Shown: positions 1 to 6,521 of the stretch, in pieces | How positions within the stretch are numbered: position 1 is the stretch's first letter | Layout of the letters: each line of letters begins with the position of its first letter | Source: Azonexaceae bacterium | GTDB lineage: Bacteria; Pseudomonadota; Gammaproteobacteria; Burkholderiales; Rhodocyclaceae | Direction of reading: 5' to 3' | Assembly: GCA_009469665.1 (NCBI GenBank) | Contig: SSTB01000169.1 | Span: forward strand, 1 to 6,664 | Length of the DNA: 6,664 nt | Program-made: the position numbers and the translations under genes | The notes under the pieces: model-generated | The model's database searches: none | What the model was told of the DNA's origin: nothing | The model's input: the letters and a program-made list of their open reading frames with translations, nothing else

Positions 1-1
1 C

Positions 2-388
2 GAGAACACCAAGTTCATCAAAATGTACAAGGACTGGGCCATCAGCAAGAAGCTGCCCAACGCCAAGACCGTGGTGACCAACGACCCCATGGAAGCCACC
101 TACATCGGCATCCACATGTGGAAGCAGGCCGTCGAGAAGGCCAAGAGCACCGACACCGACAAGGTCATCGCCGCCATGGCCGGCCAGACCTTCAAGGCCC
201 CCTCCGGCTTCGAAGTGAAGATGGACGAAAAGAACCACCACCTGCACAAGCCGGTGTTCATCGGCGAAGTGAAGGCCGACGGCCAGTTCAACGTGGTCTG
301 GAAGACCCCCGGCCCGGTCAAGGCCGCTCCCTGGTCGCCCTACATTCCGGGCAACGACAAGAAGAAGGACGAGCCGGAAGGCAAGTGA
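2..388 (+). CDS. urtA: Urea/short-chain amide ABC transporter substrate-binding protein UrtA, C-terminal part (5' end outside window)
   Basis: This is the last 128 codons of a periplasmic substrate-binding protein of the UrtA family, the ligand receptor of the UrtABCDE urea/amide importer. The reading frame is open from base 2 and ends at TGA 386-388. The part present reads like the C-terminal lobe of UrtA: a segment beginning TNDPMEATYIGIHMW, then DTDKVIAAMAGQTFKAPSG, then KNHHLHKPVFIGEV, and finally KTPGPVKAAPWSPYIPG, followed by a lysine- and acid-rich tail (KKKDEPEGK). Full-length UrtA proteins are usually a little over 400 residues, so roughly two thirds lies to the left of the window. 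The gene is followed directly by a strong terminator, and no urtB follows, so here urtA ends its transcript or stands apart from the permease genes. The family call is by recognition of the sequence. An FmdD/AmiC-like amide-binding protein is the main alternative. Confidence 0.85.
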   Translation, partial: ENTKFIKMYKDWAISKKLPNAKTVVTNDPMEATYIGIHMWKQAVEKAKSTDTDKVIAAMAGQTFKAPSGFEVKMDEKNHHLHKPVFIGEVKADGQFNVVWKTPGPVKAAPWSPYIPGNDKKKDEPEGK

Positions 389-406
389 TCTTCGCGTAAT
401 TCAACC

Positions 407-432
407 AAACGGGGGCTCTGGCCCCCGTTTTT
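407..432 (+). terminator. Intrinsic (Rho-independent) terminator after urtA
   Basis: A perfect 10-bp stem (AAACGGGGGC at 407-416 pairing with GCCCCCGTTT at 421-430) closes a TCTG loop and runs into five T residues (428-432). It begins 18 bp after the urtA stop codon. The A-rich 5' arm could also make it act weakly on the opposite strand, but no minus-strand gene ends here. It separates urtA from the two-component operon, so that operon should need its own promoter in the 433-528 gap. I could not identify convincing -35/-10 boxes there. Confidence 0.93.
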
Positions 433-528
433 CCATCACTGAAGGTTACCCGGCCGACTTTCGCTTTTGCCCTGCGCACCTGAGGGTTCCGCGCCGAGGC
501 CGCCGGTAGCCAGCCCACCCGGGGAACC

Positions 529-1704
529 ATGTTCGCCAACCTCCACAACCTCTCCCACCACGCCGCCTGGCGCCGGCAGCTGGAGATGATTCTCGAATCC
601 ACCGGCGAAGGCATCTACGGCATCGACCTCAAGGGCCGTTGCATCTTCATCAACGAAGCCGGCGCCAGGCTGCTGGGCTATACCCCGGACGAAGTGCTCG
701 GCCGCTCGATGCACTACCTCATCCACCACTCCCACGCCGACGCGACGCTCATGCCGGTGCACGAATGCCGCATCTACAAGGCCTTCCACGAAGGCCAGGG
801 GGTGCGGGTGGATGACGAAGTGCTGTGGCGGCGGGACGGCACCCACTTCGCGGCCGAATACGCCTCCTACCCCATCCGGGACGGGACCGCAGTGGTCGGC
901 GCCGTCGTCACGTTCAACGACATCACCGAGCGCAAGCGCACTGAATCCCTCCTGCGGGAAGCCCACGACACCCTGGAATGCCGCGTGCGCGAACGCACCG
1001 CCGAACTCACCGCCGCCCACGACCATCTGCGCCAGTCCCACGAATCCCTGCGCCGCCTCTCGGCCCACATGAACACCCTGCGCGAGGAAGAACGCCGCCA
1101 CGTGGCCCGTGACATCCACGACGACCTTGGCGCTGCCCTCACCGCCCTGCAACTCGACATGAGCTGGATGCGCCAGCGCCTTGCCGCTGAAGACCCCCTG
1201 GTCGCCAAGTTGGAGGGCATGCTCGACATCGGCAGCCAGGCCATGGAATCCATGCGCCGCATCCTGAACGATCTGCGCCCGGGAGTCCTCGACCACCTGG
1301 GCCTCTGGCCGGCCCTGGAAAGCCTGCTGCAGGACTTCCAGCGCCGCAACCGCCTGCAATGCCTCTTTCGCTGCCCGCCCCAGGTCGAGCGCTGCCGCCT
1401 CGGCCGCGACGCCGAAATCGCCCTCTACCGCATCGTCCAAGAGGTTCTCACCAACGTCTCGCGTCATGCCCGGGCATCTCGGGTGCGGCTCGAAGCCACG
1501 GCCGAGGACCGCGACCTGGTCCTCACCATCGCCGACAACGGCCAAGGCATGCGCGTCCCACCGCAGCCCAGTACCTTCGGCCTCCTCGGCATGCGCGAGC
1601 GCACCCTGGCCCTGGGCGGCAAACTCGACGTCGTCAGCAGTCCGGGCGAAGGCACCACCGTCGTGCTACGCCTGCCAGGCGTCCTGGAGGGAGACCCGGG
1701 ATGA
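529..1704 (+). CDS. Cytoplasmic PAS-domain sensor histidine kinase, HisKA_3 (NarX/UhpB/DegS) class
   Basis: This 391-residue protein autophosphorylates on histidine and passes the phosphate to a partner regulator, almost certainly the next gene. A PAS domain spans about residues 17-133 and ends in the usual DITERKR exit motif. A coiled-coil linker covers about 134-185. The HisKA_3 dimerisation region contains RHVARDIHDDLG with the phosphoacceptor His197. The HATPase_c domain covers about 290-385, with the N-box asparagine N309 (EVLTNVSRHA), the G1 box D336-NGQG and the G2 box FGLLGM (350-355). No membrane segment or signal peptide is visible, so the sensor should read an intracellular cue. 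ATG 529 is the first possible start: upstream the frame runs back to a TGA at 481 with no ATG, GTG or TTG. Its Shine-Dalgarno is poor (GGGGAA, only 2 bases from the ATG). The gene overlaps the regulator by ATGA. The stimulus is unknown, since the PAS domain shows no diagnostic cofactor motif I can name. Confidence 0.95.
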   Translation: MFANLHNLSHHAAWRRQLEMILESTGEGIYGIDLKGRCIFINEAGARLLGYTPDEVLGRSMHYLIHHSHADATLMPVHECRIYKAFHEGQGVRVDDEVLWRRDGTHFAAEYASYPIRDGTAVVGAVVTFNDITERKRTESLLREAHDTLECRVRERTAELTAAHDHLRQSHESLRRLSAHMNTLREEERRHVARDIHDDLGAALTALQLDMSWMRQRLAAEDPLVAKLEGMLDIGSQAMESMRRILNDLRPGVLDHLGLWPALESLLQDFQRRNRLQCLFRCPPQVERCRLGRDAEIALYRIVQEVLTNVSRHARASRVRLEATAEDRDLVLTIADNGQGMRVPPQPSTFGLLGMRERTLALGGKLDVVSSPGEGTTVVLRLPGVLEGDPG

Positions 1705-2339
1705 TCCGCATCCTCATCGTCGACGACCACATGATCATCCGCCGCGGCCTGCGGCAGATCCTTTCCGAAAACCCCGCCATCGGCGCCATCGCCGAAGCCG
1801 AGGACGGCCCCACCACCCTGCGCCAACTGCGCACGGCGCCGGTGGATGTGGTGCTCCTCGACATCGCTCTCGGCGAGCGCGACGGCCTTGACCTCCTGAA
1901 GACCCTGCACGCCGAGTTCCCCCGCGTAGCGGTCATCATGCTGTCCGTGTATCCGGAGAACCAGTTCGCCCTGCGTGCCCTGCGCAGCGGCGCCCACGCC
2001 TACCTCAACAAGGGCTGCAGCCCGGACATCCTCTACGCCGCCATCGCCAAGGTGGCCAGCGGCGGCCTCTATATCACCCCCGCGGTAGCCGAACTGCTCG
2101 CCCACGACGTGCGCGGGAACGCCGCCGCCGAAAAGCCTCCCCACGAAACCCTCTCCAACCGCGAATTCCAGGTGCTGCAACTGCTCGCCCAGGGCAGGAG
2201 CGTGACCCAGATCGCCCAGCAACTGGCTCTTTCCGCCAACACCATCTCCACCTACCGGGCGCGTGTCTTCGAAAAGCTCGGCCTGCACAACCCGGCCGAT
2301 TTCTTCGCCTACGCCGCAAGGCACGGTCTCACCCGCTGA
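1701..2339 (+). CDS. LuxR/NarL-family response regulator, partner of the upstream kinase
   Basis: This 212-residue two-domain transcription regulator has a receiver domain at about 1-120. The acidic pocket is D8/D9 (IVDDH), the phosphoacceptor is D54 (VVLLDIALG), the switch Ser is S82 (MLSVY) and the conserved lysine is K104 (YLNKG). A LuxR-type helix-turn-helix lies at about 149-206, with the LSNREFQVLQLLAQGRS entry and the TISTYRARVFEKLGL recognition helix region. All residues needed for phosphorylation are present. The start overlaps the kinase stop (ATGA, 1701-1704), and GGAGGGAG at 1687-1694 serves as ribosome binding site, so translation is likely coupled. The receiver and recognition helix resemble the UvrY/BvgA style of regulators, but the target genes cannot be told from this window. 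An open frame extends further upstream (ATG at 1359), but that part is a shadow of the kinase gene. Confidence 0.96.
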   Translation: MIRILIVDDHMIIRRGLRQILSENPAIGAIAEAEDGPTTLRQLRTAPVDVVLLDIALGERDGLDLLKTLHAEFPRVAVIMLSVYPENQFALRALRSGAHAYLNKGCSPDILYAAIAKVASGGLYITPAVAELLAHDVRGNAAAEKPPHETLSNREFQVLQLLAQGRSVTQIAQQLALSANTISTYRARVFEKLGLHNPADFFAYAARHGLTR

Positions 2340-2347
2340 AGGACTGG

Positions 2348-2995
2348 CTACGCGGGCCCTACCTCGATCTCATCCGCCGCCGGCGGCACCAGTAACGGCG
2401 CCGCCTCCTCCCAACTCCCCTGCAACCAGCGCTCCACGGCTCCGGACTCGATGGCCACCACGCTCCGCTTATCCTGCTGCTCCGCCGGCAAGCGCGGGTC
2501 CGGCCTGTGCATACGGGCCATCAGCGGGTGGGCGTCGGCGTTCACGGTGAGCATGGTGTAGGTCTCGACTACCTCGCCGCTCTGCCGGTCCACCCAGGTG
2601 TTCCACAGCCCGGCCAATCCCCAGGGCTGACCATCAGCCCGGCGAAAACGCCACCACACGTTCTTTCCCGTCTCCCAGCACGGCTCGTCGAAAGACTGGG
2701 CGGGGATGATGCAGCGTTGCCCCCGCCGCCAGGCATCACGGAAGGTGGGCTTGCCCGCAGCCTCTTCGGCGCGGCAATTGCTCGTAGCGTATTTCAATAC
2801 CGGCGTGGCGGACCAGGAAGGCACCAAGCCCCAACTGCCGACAACAAGAGAAAGCTGCCCTGCCCCATCGAGGCGCAGGAACGGCCCCAAAGCCCGCGGA
2901 AAAACCTCCTTCGCCCACTTCGGCTGATTGTGGCGACCGATATGCCAGGCACGCTCCAGCGCTGCTAAATCAGGGGGAATGTAGCGAGTGCACAT
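2348..2995 (-). CDS. SRAP-domain protein (YedK/HMCES-like abasic-site DNA-protein crosslink shield)
   Basis: This is a 215-residue member of the SOS-response-associated peptidase (SRAP) family. These proteins bind single-stranded DNA with abasic sites and form a thiazolidine crosslink through their N-terminal cysteine, protecting the lesion during replication. Visible family marks are Cys2 immediately after the initiator Met (MCTRY), the SWGLVPSW segment (54-61), TSNCRAEE with N73 and R75, the QSFDEP segment with the conserved glutamate E104, and the late HPLMARMHRP segment with H163 as the likely catalytic histidine. Because catalysis requires Cys at position 2, the start at 2995 is firmly set even though the upstream CCCACCT gives no good Shine-Dalgarno. 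Length matches the family (about 200-230). It is convergent with the response regulator, 8 bp from its stop, and lies 75 bp downstream of the TPR lipoprotein gene on the same strand. I see no LexA-type CTG-N10-CAG box upstream of it. Confidence 0.94.
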   Translation of the reverse strand: MCTRYIPPDLAALERAWHIGRHNQPKWAKEVFPRALGPFLRLDGAGQLSLVVGSWGLVPSWSATPVLKYATSNCRAEEAAGKPTFRDAWRRGQRCIIPAQSFDEPCWETGKNVWWRFRRADGQPWGLAGLWNTWVDRQSGEVVETYTMLTVNADAHPLMARMHRPDPRLPAEQQDKRSVVAIESGAVERWLQGSWEEAAPLLVPPAADEIEVGPA

Positions 2996-3070
2996 AGGTG
3001 GGACGAGTGGTGTGCTGCGTGCCGTGAGGGACTTGCTGAAAGCGATGCATTGGTTCGCCTTGGCCTTCCC

Positions 3071-3991
3071 CTACCGGGCCACTGGCTCGACTGCCCTTGC
3101 TTCGATGGCCTGAGCCTCTTTCTCGCGGCCCTTCTTGCGTAGAAATTTTGCCCAGCTCCTGCGGGCCGTTTCCACTCGCCACGGCTCAACCGATGTTCCG
3201 CCCGAAATCAGGACAGCCAGGGCACTCTTGAAGGTCTGCTCGGCCTCGGCGTCTTGCCCCAATTCCTCGTAGGTCGCCGCGAGATTGTGAAGAATCGTGC
3301 CTTTGGTTCTGGCGAGCATGCTTTCGTCAGTCACGTCATTCACGACGCGCAAGGCAGTCGATTGCAACTCGTTCGCCCGCCCAATCTGTTTAAGGGATTG
3401 GTAGGCGCTTGCCAGGTTATCGAGGTCGATCGCGTGGAATTCGCGCTTTTCAAATTTCTCGGATAGCGTGGAGGCGCGTGTCAGAAGCGGCACCGCCTCC
3501 TGGAGTCGCTGCCGGGTCAGGGAATACATTCCCAGATTCACCAAGGCGTTGCGCAAACGAACAGGGTCAGGGGGCTGCAGGCCCTCGGCTGCTTTCAGCG
3601 CTCCGGCAAAGTAATTGTCGGCGAAATCGTAACGTTTCTCGCTCATGGCCATCGTGCCCAGTGCGATAAGCACGTCGACCAACCGCGGATCAGCGGGATT
3701 CTCTCTTTCCAGTGCCGCTGCTGCAGAGACCAACGGTGGTATCGCCTGGCCGTTCAGGCCCATTTTAAAGTGCGCCAGGCCGTAGCTGATCTGGCGGTCG
3801 GTGCTCATGAGGGTGCAGCCCGACAGCAAGACTAAAAGAAGTACCGCTACGCCGATCACTCCAGGCTTGGTGCGGCCCGCGTTATTTCGGTGTTGGCGAG
3901 GAATGGCCATCATGGCCAACCGCAGTCGCAGAATGGGCGGCGAGATCCAGAAAGGAACGGTGGCCCCTGGTGATCGCGCTGTGAAGCCCAT
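3071..3991 (-). CDS. TPR-repeat lipoprotein, function unknown
   Basis: This 306-codon frame encodes a secreted lipoprotein made largely of tetratricopeptide repeats, a fold used for protein-protein contacts. A hydrophobic stretch (residues about 45-56) ends in a lipobox, LLSGC, with lipidated Cys59. The next residue is Thr rather than Asp, which fits outer-membrane sorting. Helical pairs with TPR spacing follow at about 100-135, 143-178, 186-218, 228-262 and 271-303, for example ILHNLAATYEELGQDAEAEQ. The start is uncertain. ATG 3991 has a fair ribosome binding site (GAAGGGAAA) but would give an unusually long 58-residue leader. The tandem ATGs at 3913 and 3910 give a more normal 31-32 residue lipoprotein signal peptide with a basic n-region (MAIPRQHRNN...), but show no Shine-Dalgarno. 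No enzyme motif is present. The gene is clearly poorer in GC than the kinase operon by eye. Partners are not evident; SRAP downstream may simply share the transcript. Confidence 0.85.
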   Translation of the reverse strand: MGFTARSPGATVPFWISPPILRLRLAMMAIPRQHRNNAGRTKPGVIGVAVLLLVLLSGCTLMSTDRQISYGLAHFKMGLNGQAIPPLVSAAAALERENPADPRLVDVLIALGTMAMSEKRYDFADNYFAGALKAAEGLQPPDPVRLRNALVNLGMYSLTRQRLQEAVPLLTRASTLSEKFEKREFHAIDLDNLASAYQSLKQIGRANELQSTALRVVNDVTDESMLARTKGTILHNLAATYEELGQDAEAEQTFKSALAVLISGGTSVEPWRVETARRSWAKFLRKKGREKEAQAIEARAVEPVAR

Positions 3992-4032
3992 TTTCCCTTC
4001 TTGTTCCTGCCAGTACCGACTACCGTGCGCAT
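3910..4032 (-). other. Possible 40-codon leader ORF overlapping the lipoprotein start
   Basis: On the minus strand a small frame starts at ATG 4032, preceded by GGGGAGAGCC, a good ribosome binding site about 3-5 bases away. It runs for 40 codons (MRTVVGTGRNKKGKW...) and stops at TGA 3912-3910. That stop overlaps the tandem ATGATG (3913-3908), which is the start that best suits the lipoprotein signal peptide. The geometry would allow translational coupling into an internal start that has no Shine-Dalgarno of its own. The peptide has no recognisable domain and could be chance. Nothing beyond the geometry supports it. Confidence 0.22.
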
Positions 4033-4462
4033 GGCTCTCCCCTATGACTGCGTAATGCTATCACGCGGATACCGTAGGCAGGGTCCAAGGGGGATTCGCC
4101 GGGTCTTGTTCAGTGGCTTCGGCTGAAGGCCCGTGAAAATTCCCCTCTCCCCCGCTCATCACGCCCAGCCGCGCCCGCTCGGGGTGCGCCTGAAATTTCA
4201 CAGGCTCCGCAATACGGTCGAAGAACGACGCCATGGCAGGCGTTCCGCCGCTTCGATGCGCCGGTCAGCACGGTCCGAAACCAACCCTCATGCCGTTCCC
4301 CGCATCCCCACCCCTTGGAGTTCTCCCCTTAGATCGGAATCACGGATGTCGTAATAGCCGCCCCCACTTCGGGTCGCCAGAATGGCTTGCGTCGGGCGGC
4401 CCGGGCATGGAGCTTGGGCGCCAAGGCCACTTTCGGGGGATCGTACCCTGGCACGCAAAGCG
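4033..4462. other. Gene-free stretch between the lipoprotein and the gene remnants
   Basis: About 430 bp lacks any frame I recognise on either strand. The short open frames here (for example 4133-4354 and 4233-4577 on plus, 4288-4479 on minus) have low-complexity, proline/arginine-rich translations typical of non-coding high-GC DNA. The left end should hold the promoter of the minus-strand lipoprotein gene, but no convincing -35/-10 pair is visible. A perfect 10-bp palindrome TGAAATTTCA lies at 4191-4200 and stands out against the GC-rich surroundings as a possible protein-binding site. The rest may be further decayed sequence belonging to the remnants that follow. Confidence 0.5.
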
Positions 4463-4597
4463 GGTTTCAGGCTGGGCATCTACGTCTTCAAGGACGCCGA
4501 GATCGTCGATTGCGCGGCGCCGGCCGGAGTGTTATCGGTGGCGCGGCGGCTCGATCCGGAGCTGGACACCTTCCTGATCGCCGAGGCCATGCGGCCG
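4463..4597 (+). pseudogene. DJ-1/PfpI-family gene, N-terminal fragment only
   Basis: A frame of about 45 codons reads as the first beta-alpha-beta part of a DJ-1/PfpI (class I glutamine amidotransferase-like) protein: GFRLGIYVFKDAEIVD, then CAAPAGVLSVARRLDPELD, then TFLIAEAMRP. In this family the opening strand, the D/E-I-x-D loop and the APxGVxSxA helix have this order. The nucleophile cysteine region and the remaining two thirds are gone. No plausible native start remains: the only upstream in-frame ATG is at 4382, and the codons between it and 4463 do not look like family sequence. After about 4598 the frame loses all resemblance and the HipA-like remnant starts in another frame. The assignment is by recognition from a short piece, so the subfamily (PfpI versus GlxA-like) is open. 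Confidence 0.62.
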
Positions 4598-4604
4598 CTA
4601 ACGC

Positions 4605-4937
4605 GCCACGCCACTCTACGACATGCTCTCGGCCCACCCCATCATCGGCCCAGGCAAACGGCAGATCGCCCCGCAAACAGCCCGCCTCACCATGGCCGTA
4701 CGCGGCAGCGCCGACCACTACCTGGCCAACAAAATCCACCGCCGCCACAGGCTCGCCCAGGCCCGACAAGTCGGCCTCGGCGCCGCCAGCGCAGCACGCC
4801 TGATTGAAGAAGTCCTCGCTGGCGTGGAGGGGACAGCCGATAAAATCCGCCGACGATTGCCGGCCGGCTTTCCGCCAGGCGTGGCCGAGACGAAACTCTC
4901 CGGCCTGCGCGAACAGGCAGCCCGACTGATGGAATAG
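4605..4937 (+). pseudogene. HipA-type serine/threonine kinase toxin, C-terminal fragment
   Basis: About 110 codons, read from just after an in-frame TAA (4599-4601) to TAG 4935-4937, match the end of HipA kinases. The piece opens with ATPLYDMLSAHPIIG, which aligns with the TPFYDIISAFP segment of E. coli HipA containing its metal-binding aspartate. It continues with LTMAVRGSADHYL and then KIHRRHRLAQARQVG, matching the helical C-terminal subdomain. The N-terminal domain, the ATP-binding Ser loop and the catalytic DGHAKN segment are all missing, so no kinase or persistence activity is possible. No hipB-like antitoxin is nearby. An ATG at 4623 could in principle start a 104-residue peptide, but I see no good ribosome binding site. 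The surviving sequence is free of stops, so the truncation may be fairly recent. Confidence 0.8.
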
Positions 4938-5009
4938 CGCTGACCTGCTCCTGATCATGCCCCGCTCTGTACGAGCCGTTCCGGACTGGCTGTTTCGCTA
5001 AGGCCACGC

Positions 5010-6179
5010 TTACCGCGATTGCCGCCTCGCCCCTGCATAGAGGGCGGCGAGAAGGCCGGCGGCGAGCAGCAAGGCAGCCGGCAGTTCAAACTGAATTCCC
5101 TGTAGGTGCGGCAGGAAATACTTGGCGAAGCCGATGCGGGCAAAGCTGCTGATTGCCGTCACTGCAAAGAAACTGCCCATGAAAACGCCCTCGGCGCCAC
5201 GGGTGCCGTCCGCTGAAGCCCGCTCCATAAGTCCGACAAAGGCCAGCGCCCAGCCGGCCCCCACCAGCACCTGCGCCAGGTTCAGCCCTTCCAGCGCGTG
5301 CGCCGCCACCGCCCCATGGCTGGCCAAGGCAGTCAGCAGGATGCCCGACGCCGCCACAGGCAAGGCGCCGACCCGTTTGACCAGGCCCCCGACGCCCAGC
5401 AGCGCCGCGAAGAAGCCCACCCAGAGCAGCGGCATCAGCCACGGCAGGCTCTCCTTGGCAGCAAGGGCGAGATACAGCGGGCCGGCATTGACCATGGCAT
5501 GCACCTGGAAGCCAAAGGTGGCGATGCCGAGCAAGAGCAGCAACGGCAGGTAGGCGCCAAAGGCAATCGGCTGCAGCGCATCGCTTTGTGGCTGGGGAGG
5601 CTGGCCGCCGGAGACGCGCAGCAAGACCCCTACGGCGGCAAGCAAAGCGAGCGCGGAGACGGCAAAGGGCAACCGCGGGTCGATCCCTTTCAAGGCCACG
5701 CCGGCGAAGGGCGACAAAGCCGAGGCCAGGGCCATGCCGCCGGCGTACCAGGCAACGAGGTGCCCGGGCTGCGCCGCCTTGGCCTGTTTGGCCAGCAGCA
5801 CCAGGGTCGGCACCCGTACCACGGAAGCCGTGATGACCCAGACCACCAGCACCACCAGCAACCCGCCGGAAGAAACCCCGGCCAGCATCGGCAGCGCCAG
5901 GAAAGCGCCGGCGGAGACGGTGGTGAGCCACAGCAGCAGCTGGGCCAGCCTGCGATAGCCGTCAGCCACCCGATCGGCGACCGAGCCGAAGGCAACGTCC
6001 ATGGCGGCAAAGATCAGCTGATCGGCCATCAGCAGCACCGGCAGCCAGCTCGCCGCAATCCCCGCCTGGTTGAGCAGCTCCGGCAGGTAGAGGGCATAGA
6101 CCGTCCACCCCAGGGTGAAGAAGAACTGCACGCCGGCCAACGCCGGACCATTGCCCCGCATCCCTCGATTGTCGGTCAT
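5010..6179 (-). CDS. Major facilitator superfamily (MFS) transporter
   Basis: This inner-membrane secondary transporter of about 389 residues has some twelve hydrophobic helices. By eye they lie at about 14-36, 44-62, 78-98, 104-128, 141-161, 170-188, then 207-231, 246-266, 271-293, 300-318, 332-354 and 364-382. The usual central loop at about 189-206 (SGGQPPQPQSD) separates the two halves. The loop between helices 2 and 3 carries an MFS motif-A-like GSVADRVADGYRR (65-77). The length is normal for the superfamily. I chose ATG 6179 (MTDNRG) because GGGGGAAGG lies just upstream. An in-frame ATG at 6191 would add four residues but has no ribosome binding site. The substrate cannot be inferred: no subfamily motif is recognisable and no pathway genes adjoin it. 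It is transcribed divergently from the DUF4242-type gene and points into the decayed region. Confidence 0.9.
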   Translation of the reverse strand: MTDNRGMRGNGPALAGVQFFFTLGWTVYALYLPELLNQAGIAASWLPVLLMADQLIFAAMDVAFGSVADRVADGYRRLAQLLLWLTTVSAGAFLALPMLAGVSSGGLLVVLVVWVITASVVRVPTLVLLAKQAKAAQPGHLVAWYAGGMALASALSPFAGVALKGIDPRLPFAVSALALLAAVGVLLRVSGGQPPQPQSDALQPIAFGAYLPLLLLLGIATFGFQVHAMVNAGPLYLALAAKESLPWLMPLLWVGFFAALLGVGGLVKRVGALPVAASGILLTALASHGAVAAHALEGLNLAQVLVGAGWALAFVGLMERASADGTRGAEGVFMGSFFAVTAISSFARIGFAKYFLPHLQGIQFELPAALLLAAGLLAALYAGARRQSR

Positions 6180-6521
6180 GCCTTCCCCCATCCAGACGTC
6201 TTGGCAGATGATAAATCACGGGCTGCGGGGACCGAGGCTGCTCTCGCTCCACGAACCCTCCGCCAAGGTCCGCGCCCTGGAGGACTGCTGGTCGAGCGAC
6301 TGTGGCAAAACGCCGCCCTGGCCGCCGAGGCAGCGTAGAGACCACCGCCCGCGGCGCCGGACGGCCCGACAACCCGCCACCCGTCCCCGCGCCACGCCCC
6401 CTCGCGAGGAAAAACCCCATGGCAGTTTCACCCCTCTATAATGTCCAAAACGTCATCTACCCCCGGCCGGCACGCCGGACCATAGTGAACGCTCCTACAA
6501 CGTGATCGAAGGAGTAGTGCC
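6180..6521. promoter_or_regulatory. Divergent intergenic region with a consensus -10 box for the downstream gene
   Basis: This 342-bp region separates the minus-strand MFS gene from the plus-strand DUF4242-type gene. A perfect -10 hexamer TATAAT lies at 6437-6442. The sequence 17 bases upstream (ACCCCA, 6414-6419) does not resemble TTGACA, so the promoter may rely on an activator. A perfect 10-bp palindrome CCTCGCGAGG at 6400-6409 sits just upstream of the -35 position, where such a protein could bind. If this promoter is used, the transcript would have a leader of about 70 bases. The first 200 bp of the region (6192-6390) holds only GC-rich shadow frames and no recognisable gene. Confidence 0.5.
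6509..6514 (+). promoter_or_regulatory. Strong Shine-Dalgarno of the DUF4242-type gene
   Basis: AAGGAG lies seven bases before ATG 6522. It is the clearest ribosome binding site in the window and fixes the start of the right-edge gene. Confidence 0.85.

Noticed and set aside
436..1545. Long minus-strand open frame (369 codons) opposite the histidine kinase
   Set aside because: It is an antisense shadow caused by high GC at third positions. The plus-strand frame has a complete PAS/HisKA_3/HATPase architecture, and the minus translation has no recognisable domain.
1359..1700. Apparent N-terminal extension of the response regulator to ATG 1359
   Set aside because: The extension overlaps the kinase ATPase domain in another frame and is a Pro/Arg-rich translation. 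The true start at 1701 has a ribosome binding site and begins at the normal receiver-domain N-terminus.
1464..2324. Minus-strand open frame (286 codons) opposite the response regulator
   Set aside because: The translation is compositionally biased (Gly/Val/Ala/Asp runs) and mirrors the codons of the plus-strand receiver and LuxR domains. It is a shadow.
2376..2387. Perfect 12-bp palindrome GCCGCCGGCGGC near the end of the response regulator
   Set aside because: It has no loop or following T-run, and it lies inside the coding region of the SRAP gene, so it is not a credible terminator.
5298..6338. Long plus-strand open frame opposite the MFS transporter
   Set aside because: It is Gln/Arg/Gly-rich, low-complexity translation antisense to a clear 12-helix transporter.
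5962..6420. Minus-strand frame that crosses the MFS start and fills the intergenic region
   Set aside because: It overlaps the transporter N-terminus in another frame, and its Arg/Gly/Pro-rich translation shows no family. The intergenic part is better read as a promoter region.
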